Shown here piece after piece: positions 1-6,101 of a DNA stretch of 11,652 bases (its first letter is position 1; each line of letters opens with the position of its first letter). The notes under the pieces are model-generated. The model did not search any database. It was not told the origin of the DNA and saw only the letters and a list, made by a program, of their open reading frames with translations. The DNA is taken from positions 1-11,652 of the forward strand of contig URNM01000060.1 in the NCBI GenBank assembly GCA_900549185.1, read 5' to 3'. The position numbers and the translations under genes are program-made. Source of the stretch: an uncultured Collinsella sp. Lineage in GTDB: Bacteria > Actinomycetota > Coriobacteriia > Coriobacteriales > Coriobacteriaceae.

Positions 1-2
1 GC

Positions 3-386
3 GGTACCGTGACCGGCGTGGGCGAATTCCTCAAGGAGCAGAACCCCGAGATTCAGGTCGTCGCCGTTGAGCCCGCCACCTCACCGGTGCTCTCTAAGGG
101 CCAGGCCGGCCCGCACAAGATCCAGGGCATCGGTGCCGGCTTTGTGCCCGACGTCCTCGACACCCAGGTCTACGACGAGATCATCCCCGTCGAGAACGAC
201 GACGCCTTTGCCACCGGCCGCGCCGTGGGCCACAAGGAGGGCGTGCTCGTGGGCATTTCGTCCGGTGCCGCCGTGTGGGCCGCACTGCAACTGGCCAAGC
301 GCCCCGAGAACGAGGGCAAGACCATCGTGGCCCTGCTTGCCGACACCGGCGAGCGCTACCTGTCCACGGCGCTCTTCCAGGACTAA
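3..386 (+). CDS. cysK: Cysteine synthase A, C-terminal part (5' end outside window)
   Basis: This is the last 127 residues of O-acetylserine sulfhydrylase, the PLP enzyme that makes L-cysteine and acetate from O-acetyl-L-serine and sulfide in the cytoplasm. The reading frame is open from base 3. It begins inside the glycine-rich phosphate-binding loop (GGTVTGVG), carries HKIQGIGAGFVP, the ISSGAA stretch whose serine contacts the PLP ring nitrogen in this family, and ends with the CysK hallmark DTGERYLST. The PLP lysine and substrate loop lie upstream of the window. These motifs favour CysK over CysM. The GTG at position 9 is an internal valine, not a start. The gene ends 181 bases before mnmA, and its transcript probably ends at the hairpin at 500-538, because no closer terminator is seen. 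Confidence 0.95.
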   Translation, partial: GTVTGVGEFLKEQNPEIQVVAVEPATSPVLSKGQAGPHKIQGIGAGFVPDVLDTQVYDEIIPVENDDAFATGRAVGHKEGVLVGISSGAAVWAALQLAKRPENEGKTIVALLADTGERYLSTALFQD

Positions 387-486
387 GGGCCCGTCACTTG
401 TCGATAGGCCCAAGGCACGCCGGTCTACCCTCTCTTCTGGCCGCCTGAGCCCATCTCGTTAGGGTGTCCCACACGACGCCCGAACT

Positions 487-495
487 TGCTACAAT
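487..495 (+). promoter_or_regulatory. Extended -10 promoter in front of mnmA
   Basis: The bases TGCTACAAT match an extended -10 element (TGnTATAAT) with one mismatch. No good -35 hexamer is found about 17 bases upstream, as is usual for extended -10 promoters. The predicted start point, near base 502, falls inside the left arm of the terminator hairpin at 500-527. This is the only promoter-like site between cysK and mnmA. It is inferred from sequence only. Confidence 0.5.
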
Positions 496-499
496 GTCT

Positions 500-538
500 G
501 CGGCGCGGAACCAGCCTCCCGCGCCGCTTTTCTTTTTT
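500..538 (+). terminator. Rho-independent terminator after cysK, inside the mnmA leader
   Basis: A perfect 9-bp GC stem (GCGGCGCGG at 500-508 with CCGCGCCGC at 519-527) closes a 10-base loop and is followed by TTTTCTTTTTT at 528-538. This is a textbook intrinsic terminator for cysK transcription. It lies only 29 bases before the mnmA start, downstream of the only visible mnmA promoter, so it may also act as an attenuator for mnmA. Confidence 0.85.
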
Positions 539-567
539 GGCCACATGCCACCAAGGAGAACCTCCCC

Positions 568-1668
568 ATGCACAACAAGCGCGTGCTCGTCGCCATGAGC
601 GGCGGCGTCGATTCCAGCGTGACCGCGTACCTGCTCAAAAGCCAGGGCTACGAATGCGTCGGTGCCACCATGCGCCTCACCTGCCCCGCACCCGACCCCG
701 CCACGGGCATGAGTAAGGTCGGCCGCGACATCGCCGACGCGAAGGCGGTCGCCGAGCGTCTGGGGATACCCCATCATGTGCTCGACCTGCAGCAGACCTT
801 CGACCGCAGTGTTATCGAGCGCTTTGTGAACGCCTACCAGGAGGGGCTGACGCCCAATCCGTGCATTATCTGCAACCGCCACATTAAGTTTGGCGCGCTG
901 CTCGATGCGGCGCTGGACATGGGCTGCGACTACATCGCAACGGGACATTACGCCAAAACAAGCCAGGCGGCAGATGGCACCTGGCAGCTCCATCGCGGCG
1001 AGGACCCCAAAAAGGACCAAAGCTACTTTTTGTATTCGCTTACGCAGGAGCGCCTGGCGCACACGATCTTTCCGCTGGCAGGCCTAGACAAAGAGCGCGA
1101 CGTGCGCCGAATAGCCGCCGAGCAGGGCTTTACCAACGCCCAGAAGGCCGAAAGCGAGGACATCTGCTTTATTCCAGACGGTGACTACGCGGGCTATATC
1201 GAGCGCCGCTGCGGACATCCCGCTGCACCGGGCGACATTGTGTGGCGCGACGGCAGCGTGGTCGGGCGCCACAACGGCGCGCTGCGCTACACCATCGGCC
1301 AGCGCAAGGGCCTGGGCGTAGCGATGGCGCATCCCGTGTATGTGACGGGCGTCGATGCCGCCAGCAACACCGTGCATCTGGGCGAGGCCGAGGACCTGGC
1401 GGCCACAGCGCTCACGGCCGATGAGTGGATCTGGAGCGCGCCGGATACGCGCATGGAGGCGAAGCTCGACGCCGGCGGCATTCGCGTAGGTGCCAAGTAC
1501 CGCTACCGTCAGAAAGACCAGGCAGCGACCCTTACGCGTGATGAAGACGGGCAAATGCTGCTAACTTTTGACGAGCCGCAACGAGCCATCGCCCCCGGCC
1601 AAGCCGTTGTAGTCTACCGCGGCGATATCGTCCTGGGCGGCGGCACGGTGACCGGCGCACTTAAGTAG
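568..1668 (+). CDS. mnmA: tRNA-specific 2-thiouridylase MnmA
   Basis: MnmA activates the C2 of uridine 34 in Lys, Glu and Gln tRNAs by adenylation and replaces its oxygen with sulfur delivered by a persulfide relay. The 366-residue length is normal for the family. The N-terminal PP-loop SGGVDSSV (residues 11-18) binds ATP. NPCIICNRHIKFG (97-109) carries the catalytic cysteine C102, aligning with C102 of the E. coli enzyme, and SEDICFIP (196-203) carries the second cysteine, C200. GQRKGLG (244-250) is the conserved central motif, and the C-terminal beta-barrel ends in GGGTVTG. C99 stands where E. coli has an aspartate, giving three cysteines near the active site. The ATG is supported by AAGGAG at 553-558, nine bases upstream. 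The gene ends 8 bp from the stop of the convergent HipA-like gene, with no terminator between them. Confidence 0.97.
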   Translation: MHNKRVLVAMSGGVDSSVTAYLLKSQGYECVGATMRLTCPAPDPATGMSKVGRDIADAKAVAERLGIPHHVLDLQQTFDRSVIERFVNAYQEGLTPNPCIICNRHIKFGALLDAALDMGCDYIATGHYAKTSQAADGTWQLHRGEDPKKDQSYFLYSLTQERLAHTIFPLAGLDKERDVRRIAAEQGFTNAQKAESEDICFIPDGDYAGYIERRCGHPAAPGDIVWRDGSVVGRHNGALRYTIGQRKGLGVAMAHPVYVTGVDAASNTVHLGEAEDLAATALTADEWIWSAPDTRMEAKLDAGGIRVGAKYRYRQKDQAATLTRDEDGQMLLTFDEPQRAIAPGQAVVVYRGDIVLGGGTVTGALK

Positions 1669-1676
1669 CCGCGGGT

Positions 1677-3050
1677 TTATCGCTGCACGTGTCGAAGCAC
1701 TTCAATAGCAGCACTAACCTCGATAACGCGACGCTCGAGGCCGCGGCGAATGGCCTCGAGTCGGCCCTCCGCCGTCGCCCATTCGCTCTGCGAAAGAATC
1801 TCGATCGCCTCATCAACAAATCCGTTGAGCCGCGATGAATTGAACCAATCGAGTGAGTCCGCAAGCGCCAGCTGGACGGAAGGGTCGGGCCCAAACGGCT
1901 TAGCGGAAAACCCAAACTCCCCAGTTGCGAGCACGGCAGTTGGTACGTTGTACCACAGACAGTTGCCGCTATCGAACAGCGGAGCAGGTTTTATCTCCAG
2001 GGTGTCGACATTACGGATGATACCGAAGTTTCGCCAATGGCGGTCGCTGTTGGCCAAAAGGGCATCGCAGACAATCATCTGCGACATAGACCTTCTCACG
2101 GCAGCCTCATCGACACCATGCTTGCCAAGGTAGCGGCAGTACCGGTCGTACGTCGAGCTTCCTCGCTGGCCGCCAAGGGCGTTCTTAACGTAAACAGCCG
2201 GAACATATTCCTCGCGGCCGTCTAGAAAGTCGTCGCACAGACACACAGGACCATCGAACATCCGCTCAACCGTATAAGGAACAAACTCGCCCTCCGACAG
2301 CAAGCGACGATGCAGAGCCGTTGCAACCGCCTCGTTAAAGGGCCGTTGGTCATCCATGCCGCACCCCTTGACCAGAACGCGAACACCGTTGCGAATCATC
2401 CACGATTTAGGAAGCTCGCCCTCGGATGTGTTGTCGGGATTTTTAAGACCGATGCCTTCCAGCCAACCCGAGCGCTCTTCGGGCGCCGATCGCTCAAAAT
2501 CGTTCTCGAAGTAATTGAGGTTTCGCCATTCGAGCCCGTCGCATTCTGCCGGCCGCAGCCAATAACAATCCGAAAGTGATAGACCCAGGCACTGAACCGG
2601 CACCTCAACGCCGTTAGCAATCCCCAGCTCGCGGTAGCGCGAGACGAGCCCGGGGCGGACGTCAGGCACCGACCGATGGCTCCACCACACGTTGAGCTCC
2701 CGTTTATTCACTGTAGGAGAAGAGCTCGAGCACGTGCCAAACGGCATTCGTTGCGTATCGAGGACCTTGGCGATTTCAAAGGGAAACTCGCGCGTCGGAT
2801 CAAATGAGACATACGCGACCTCATGGTCGGCCGACATCAGCGTAAACTTGCGTCCCACATCGGCTACAGGACGGCGCCCTCGTTTGCGGACCTTTTGATA
2901 GGCGATCGCAGAATTGTACTCGACCATCTTCCGGCCGCCCACAATATCGCACACAAGCGTTCCCGATGCGGCAAGTTGAGATATGCGGGCTTTCGTAACG
3001 CCCAACAGGTGGGCGGCATCACCCATAGACAAGTACCCAGACGTATCCAT
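1677..3050 (-). CDS. HipA-like kinase with fused N-terminal DNA-binding HTH
   Basis: This 457-residue protein joins a DNA-binding module to a HipA/CtkA-type Ser/Thr kinase fold. Residues about 6-55 form an excisionase/MerR-like helix-turn-helix (LSMGDAAHLLGVTKARISQL, then a short wing). Residues about 65-190 form a middle domain with LGLSLSDCYWLRP. The kinase part follows: a VLVKG lysine (K228), an FNE glutamate (E240), the catalytic loop NSDRHWRNFG (N334, D336, H338, N341) and the metal-binding LFDSG (D360). All key kinase residues are present, so it is probably active. In E. coli the toxin HipA phosphorylates glutamyl-tRNA synthetase and is held by a separate HipB; here no HipB-like gene is adjacent, and the HTH is in the same chain. 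The ATG at 3050 is chosen because GAGGTGAT (3058-3065) precedes it at suitable distance; ATG 3059 overlaps that site. The gene is less GC-rich than its neighbours, suggesting transfer. Its target is unknown. Confidence 0.85.
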   Translation of the reverse strand: MDTSGYLSMGDAAHLLGVTKARISQLAASGTLVCDIVGGRKMVEYNSAIAYQKVRKRGRRPVADVGRKFTLMSADHEVAYVSFDPTREFPFEIAKVLDTQRMPFGTCSSSSPTVNKRELNVWWSHRSVPDVRPGLVSRYRELGIANGVEVPVQCLGLSLSDCYWLRPAECDGLEWRNLNYFENDFERSAPEERSGWLEGIGLKNPDNTSEGELPKSWMIRNGVRVLVKGCGMDDQRPFNEAVATALHRRLLSEGEFVPYTVERMFDGPVCLCDDFLDGREEYVPAVYVKNALGGQRGSSTYDRYCRYLGKHGVDEAAVRRSMSQMIVCDALLANSDRHWRNFGIIRNVDTLEIKPAPLFDSGNCLWYNVPTAVLATGEFGFSAKPFGPDPSVQLALADSLDWFNSSRLNGFVDEAIEILSQSEWATAEGRLEAIRRGLERRVIEVSAAIEVLRHVQR

Positions 3051-3079
3051 ACACCGCATCACCTCGTTAAGTAATTTAT

Positions 3080-3120
3080 ATGTTTAGTTAATAGATTACA
3101 TACATCATAATACTAAACAT
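3080..3120. promoter_or_regulatory. Operator-like inverted repeat upstream of the HTH-HipA gene
   Basis: ATGTTTAGT (3080-3088) and its exact reverse complement ACTAAACAT (3112-3120) form a perfect 9-bp inverted repeat. The arm centres are 32 bp apart, close to three helical turns, so both face the same side of the DNA. The repeat sits in a very AT-rich stretch 30-70 bases before the HTH-HipA start. A -10-like TATTAT on the minus strand (3112-3107) lies just inside the upstream arm. The likely reading is an autoregulatory operator bound by a dimer of the HTH-HipA protein; this is inference. Confidence 0.55.
3107..3112 (-). promoter_or_regulatory. Possible -10 box for the HTH-HipA gene
   Basis: On the minus strand this reads TATTAT, differing from the consensus at one position. 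It shares one base with the upstream operator arm, and the predicted start point near base 3100 would fall at the centre of the inverted repeat. No clear -35 box is seen. TATAAA at 3080-3075 on the same strand is an alternative -10. Confidence 0.35.
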
Positions 3121-3129
3121 CCTAAAGCG

Positions 3130-3154
3130 AAAAAGGCCCGAGAAATCGGGCCTT
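3130..3154 (-). terminator. Terminator of the M42 peptidase gene
   Basis: Read on the minus strand, a perfect 9-bp stem (arms 3146-3154 and 3133-3141) with a 4-base loop is followed by a T-run covering 3134-3130. It lies 34 bases after the peptidase stop codon at 3188 and separates that gene from the HTH-HipA promoter. On the plus strand no T-run follows, so it works in one direction only. Confidence 0.85.
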
Positions 3155-3187
3155 AGCGATCGGTCAGCCGAGTCGCAAGCTGCTCCC

Positions 3188-4231
3188 CTAGCGCTGTACG
3201 TAGGCGCGGACGAGCTCGTAGGTGTTGCGCACGCCGTCCATGTGGCTGCGCTCGTAGTTGTGGCTCGCATACACGCCGGGGCCGATCAGGCCGTGACGGA
3301 TGTCGTAGCCGGCAGAGAGCGTGGCCTCAACGTCCGAGCCGTAGTGCGGGTACACGTCGATGGCGTAGTCAAGTTCAAGCTCGCGCGCGATATTGGACAG
3401 CGTGGTCACCAGGTCGTAGTTGTACGGACCACCCGAATCCTTGGCGCAAATCGACACCATGCGCTCGGTGCAGCCCAGGTCGTCGCCCACGCAGCCCATG
3501 TCAACGCTGATCATCTCGCGCGTGTCGGCCGGCACGAAGGCACCGCCATGGCCGACCTCCTCGTACACGGTAAAGAGCAGCGAAACCTTACGCGAAAGCG
3601 TCACCTCGCCAGCGGCGACGGCACGCGCCAAGCCCAGCAAAATAGCGGCCGAAAGCTTGTCATCCAGGAAGCGGCTCTTAATGTAGCCGCTCTCCGTCAC
3701 CGTGGTACGCGGATCCATAGCGATGATGTCGCCGGTCTGAATACCCAGCTCAAGCACGTCGTCCTTGCTGTCGACGTTCTCGTCGAGCAGGATCTCCATG
3801 TTCTTCTCGATGGTCTTGACCGGCTCGTCGGCCACGTGCGCCGAAGGCTCGGTGTTGAGGACCACGCCCGTGTAGACATTGCCGTCGCGCGTATAAACGG
3901 TGCAGTTCTCGCCATCGGCCGTAGACCACTGATGCCCACCAAGCGTCGTGGGACGCAGGCGGCCATTGTCCTTAATGGAGCGCACCATGGCGCCCAGGGT
4001 ATCGACATGGCTCGCCAGTACGAGCGGCTCACCCTCGCCACCAAGTTCAACGAGCACGTTACCCTTATTAGAACGCTCAGGCCCAAACCCCATATCGCGC
4101 AGGGTCTCCATCAGATAATCAGTCGCCGCACGGGTATAGCCCGTCGGCGAAGCAATAGAAGTCAGCGTCTTAAGCTGTCCCGCGATATAGGAGAGCGTCT
4201 CCTCTAGAGAAGCATCGATTACAGAAGCCAT
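3188..4231 (-). CDS. M42 family metallo-aminopeptidase
   Basis: This 347-residue cytoplasmic enzyme belongs to the M42 (FrvX/SgcX/YpdE, TET-like) peptidases, which use two metal ions to remove N-terminal residues from short peptides and usually form large oligomeric shells. Visible motifs are SPTG near residue 28, ASHVDTLG (H75 metal ligand, D77), FLDDK (D190, bridging aspartate), EEVGHGG (catalytic E224 and ligand E225), SVDMG (D244) and ASHNYERSH near the C-terminus (H324, probable last ligand). All active-site positions are filled. The ATG at 4231 follows GGAAGG on the minus strand (4243-4238) at six bases; the in-frame ATG at 4237 overlaps that site. It is transcribed alone, from a promoter-like region holding a TGCACGTGCA palindrome, to a terminator at 3130-3154. 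Substrate preference cannot be read from sequence. Confidence 0.92.
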   Translation of the reverse strand: MASVIDASLEETLSYIAGQLKTLTSIASPTGYTRAATDYLMETLRDMGFGPERSNKGNVLVELGGEGEPLVLASHVDTLGAMVRSIKDNGRLRPTTLGGHQWSTADGENCTVYTRDGNVYTGVVLNTEPSAHVADEPVKTIEKNMEILLDENVDSKDDVLELGIQTGDIIAMDPRTTVTESGYIKSRFLDDKLSAAILLGLARAVAAGEVTLSRKVSLLFTVYEEVGHGGAFVPADTREMISVDMGCVGDDLGCTERMVSICAKDSGGPYNYDLVTTLSNIARELELDYAIDVYPHYGSDVEATLSAGYDIRHGLIGPGVYASHNYERSHMDGVRNTYELVRAYVQR

Positions 4232-4267
4232 GTGCATCCTTCCAAGCAAAACTAAGACCGAGTCCCG

Positions 4268-4290
4268 ATTTTAACCGTTCTGCACGTGCA
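4268..4290 (-). promoter_or_regulatory. Promoter with TGCACGTGCA palindrome, M42 peptidase gene
   Basis: On the minus strand TAAAAT (4273-4268) is a good -10 match, 36 bases before the ATG. The 10-bp perfect palindrome TGCACGTGCA (4281-4290) lies 7 bases upstream of it, within the -35/-10 spacer. A factor bound there would block polymerase. A second copy sits at 4338-4347 beside an oppositely directed promoter-like box. Confidence 0.5.
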
Positions 4291-4336
4291 ATGCCCCAGG
4301 AGCCGAGCCGCCTCCAGACGTCCCCGCACCGGTTTT

Positions 4337-4358
4337 GTGCACGTGCACGGTTTACAAT
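4337..4358 (+). promoter_or_regulatory. Divergent promoter-like site with the same palindrome
   Basis: GTGCACGTGCAC (4337-4348) is a 12-bp perfect palindrome containing TGCACGTGCA, followed 5 bases after that core by the -10-like TACAAT (4353-4358) on the plus strand. It mirrors the arrangement at the M42 peptidase promoter, with palindrome centres 57 bp apart. No convincing plus-strand gene lies downstream, so any transcript would be non-coding or run antisense into fucO. Confidence 0.4.
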
Positions 4359-4365
4359 CTCAATC

Positions 4366-4393
4366 TTGCATAAATCCTATTGGTATTTGCATA
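4366..4393. repeat. Paired TTGCATA motifs 21 bp apart
   Basis: TTGCATA occurs at 4366-4372 and 4387-4393, exactly two helical turns apart, in an AT-rich stretch just downstream of the plus-strand promoter-like box. The same bases can also fold as a 7-bp stem with one bulged T (TGCA-T-AAAT with ATTTGCA). This looks like a binding site pair or a leader hairpin; no known regulator is assigned. Confidence 0.3.
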
Positions 4394-4566
4394 GAAATGA
4401 GGCATCTTTTTGCTTCGTCTCAGGGTGCCCCACCTTGGACCGTGCAAAAAACGGAGTATTCAGCACCGTGGGCCCCAACGGCCCCATCACGAACGACAAA
4501 ACGACGCGGTTACAGCAGTGTTGCAGGTCGTCGCAAAGCAGAAACTCAGTAACAACCCCCTCCACT

Positions 4567-4598
4567 CATCGATAGCCCGCCCACAATGGCTGTCGATG
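4567..4598. other. Hairpin in the gene-free region
   Basis: CATCGATAGC (4567-4576) pairs with GCTGTCGATG (4589-4598) over ten positions including one T-G wobble, leaving a 12-base loop. The wobble pairs as G-U only in a plus-strand transcript; in a minus-strand transcript it is an A-C mismatch. No T-run follows on either strand, so it is not a terminator. Confidence 0.35.
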
Positions 4599-4635
4599 GG
4601 CGCCTGCGGATCACTACCGCCCATTCACAACGTTA

Positions 4636-4674
4636 TGCATTTTTAAGAGCTTGTTGAATACTCCCAAAAATGCA
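4636..4674. repeat. TGCATTTTT inverted repeat
   Basis: TGCATTTTT (4636-4644) and its exact reverse complement AAAAATGCA (4666-4674) are separated by 21 bases. The right arm overlaps the minus-strand 25-base element at 4652-4676. It could be an operator; it is not followed by a T-run suited to termination. Confidence 0.35.
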
Positions 4675-4750
4675 CGCAAGGAAGTGCACCACCTATCCGC
4701 AGCGGGCAGTACGCCTTGGTTTTGTCCGTCTCAGGGCATCGACGCAGCAC

Positions 4751-4782
4751 AAAAAGCCCCGCCGTGCGTAGCACGGCGGGGC
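4751..4782 (-). terminator. Terminator of the fucO-like gene
   Basis: Read on the minus strand, a 12-bp perfect GC-rich stem (arms 4771-4782 and 4756-4767, three-base centre TAC) is followed by TTTTT at 4755-4751. It begins 54 bases after the fucO stop codon. The plus strand has no T-run on its downstream side. Confidence 0.9.
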
Positions 4783-4835
4783 CAGCGGCACGTCAAAAGA
4801 CCATACACCTACGGGCGAAGGACCACCAAACTGGG

Positions 4836-6002
4836 CTAGGCAGCCGGGCAGATCTTCTTGAAGAGCTCGATGACGTCGTCGAGCGTCGCCTCGCGCGGGT
4901 TACCCGGGAAGCAAGCGTCGGCCATGGCGTCCTTGGCCAGAACCTCGATCTCGTCGGCCTTCATAGCCTCGCAGACGTGCGGGATATTCACGTCGGCGGA
5001 AAGCTGCTTGACGGCGGCGATAGCGGCGTCGGCAGCCTCGTCGGTGCTCATGCCCGTGGTGTCAACACCCATGGCAAGGGCAACCTTGGCCAGGCGCTCA
5101 GCGCAAACCGGCTTGTTGAACTCCATGGCGATCGGCAGCAGCATGGCGCAAGCGACGCCGTGCGGGGTGTCGTAGTGAGCAGACAGGGTGTGAGCCATTG
5201 CGTGGTCGATGCCCAGGCCAACGTTGGAGAAGCCCATGCCGGCGACATACTGGCCAAGGGCCATGCCCTCGCGGCCGGAGCCGGGCTGGCCGGACTTGGC
5301 CTCGGCGACGGAGTCACGCAGGTTCTCGCTGATCAGCTTAATAGCCTCAAAGTGGAACATGTCAGAGAGCTCCCAAGCACCCTTGGTGGTGTAGCCCTCG
5401 ATGGCGTGGGTCAGAGCGTCCATACCAGTGGAAGCGGTCAGGCCGGCGGGCATGGAAGCCATCATGTCAGGATCGACGACGGCAACCTCGGGGGCGTCGT
5501 TGGTGTCGACGCACACGAACTTGCGGACCTTCTCGGGGTCGGTGATGACGTAGTTGATGGTCACCTCGGCGGCGGTACCGGCGGTCGTCGGCACGGCGAT
5601 GGTGAACACGGCGTGGTTCTTAGTCGGAGCAACGCCCTCGAGGCTGCGGACGTCGGCGAACTCGGGGTTGTTGATGATGATGCCGATGGCCTTAGCGGTG
5701 TCCATGGAGGAGCCGCCACCGATGGTCACGATAGCGTCAGCTTCGGCGGCCTTGAAGGCCTCGACGCCGTCCTTGACGTTCTGGATCGTGGGGTTGGGCT
5801 TAATCTCGGAGTAGAGGCTCCAAGCGATGGCGGCGGCGTCGAGCTCGTCGGTCACCTTAGCGGTAACGCCGAACTTGACCAGGTCGGGGTCGGAGCAGAC
5901 GAAGATCTTCTTGTAGCCGCGACGCTGGAGCTCACCGGGGATCTCCTTGATGGCGCCGGAACCATGATAAGAAATGGTATTGAGAACGAAACGATTAGCC
6001 AT
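4836..6002 (-). CDS. fucO: Iron-dependent lactaldehyde reductase (1,2-propanediol dehydrogenase), FucO type
   Basis: This 388-residue group III (iron-containing) alcohol dehydrogenase reduces lactaldehyde to 1,2-propanediol with NADH, the step that disposes of reducing power during anaerobic fucose or rhamnose use. It can be matched to E. coli FucO from memory along most of its length, with nearly identical stretches such as NNPEFADVRSLEG, TTAGTAAEVTINYVITD, RKFVCVD and GQYVAGMGFSNVGLG. The dinucleotide motif GGGSSMD is at 95-101. Predicted iron ligands D195, H199 (GMDALTH), H267 and H281 (TPHG) are all present. The ATG at 6002 follows GGGAGG at six bases. It is a single-gene unit, ending at the terminator at 4751-4782. 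No fucose or rhamnose genes are in the window, so a wider role in aldehyde reduction is possible. Confidence 0.93.
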   Translation of the reverse strand: MANRFVLNTISYHGSGAIKEIPGELQRRGYKKIFVCSDPDLVKFGVTAKVTDELDAAAIAWSLYSEIKPNPTIQNVKDGVEAFKAAEADAIVTIGGGSSMDTAKAIGIIINNPEFADVRSLEGVAPTKNHAVFTIAVPTTAGTAAEVTINYVITDPEKVRKFVCVDTNDAPEVAVVDPDMMASMPAGLTASTGMDALTHAIEGYTTKGAWELSDMFHFEAIKLISENLRDSVAEAKSGQPGSGREGMALGQYVAGMGFSNVGLGIDHAMAHTLSAHYDTPHGVACAMLLPIAMEFNKPVCAERLAKVALAMGVDTTGMSTDEAADAAIAAVKQLSADVNIPHVCEAMKADEIEVLAKDAMADACFPGNPREATLDDVIELFKKICPAA

Positions 6003-6101
6003 TGATAGCCTCCCATCGTGTGCGGGGCACCCATAACGCCCCACGCTATGAGTCCCATCCTAACGCTTTTGAAACAAAAAGCACGTGAGAACATCAAAAT
6101 C

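Larger units (their letters stand above)
4441..4676. repeat. Inverted pair of 25-base elements around a gene-free core
   Basis: A 25-base element made of CGTGCA, six variable bases and GGAGTATTCA(G/A)CA occurs at 4441-4465 on the plus strand and at 4676-4652 on the minus strand, so the two copies point at each other. Outside the six variable bases they differ at one position. The 236-bp unit holds no convincing gene but has a 10-bp hairpin at 4567-4598 and TGGGCG/CGCCCA pairing at 4597-4623. It resembles a small non-autonomous repeat element or a structured RNA locus with paired control sites. No transposase is nearby. Confidence 0.4.
4407..4736. repeat. Imperfect direct repeats flanking a gene-free segment
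   Basis: TTTTG followed within one or two bases by CGTCTCAGGG is found at 4408-4425 and again at 4720-4736, in the same orientation. The shared 10-base core is exact (4416-4425 and 4727-4736). Between the copies lies the segment holding the inverted GGAGTATTCA elements. The repeats could be duplicated flanks of an inserted element, or chance. Confidence 0.3.

Noticed and set aside
394..1062. 222-codon minus-strand frame opposite the start of mnmA
   Set aside because: It mirrors a gene with full catalytic motifs and has no domain of its own.
3242..4207. 321-codon plus-strand frame opposite the M42 peptidase
   Set aside because: It is an antisense shadow with Arg/His/Val-rich composition and no recognisable motif.
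4291..4646. Short plus-strand frames (4291-4575, 4410-4646) in the gene-free gap
   Set aside because: They overlap one another in different frames, have no domain-like sequence, and cross hairpins and repeats. The TTG at 4410 does have GAGG seven bases upstream, but the product looks random.
4716..6005. 429-codon open frame on the plus strand opposite fucO
   Set aside because: It mirrors the fucO gene, has a biased Gly/Val/His-rich composition typical of antisense frames in GC-rich DNA, and begins inside the terminator region.
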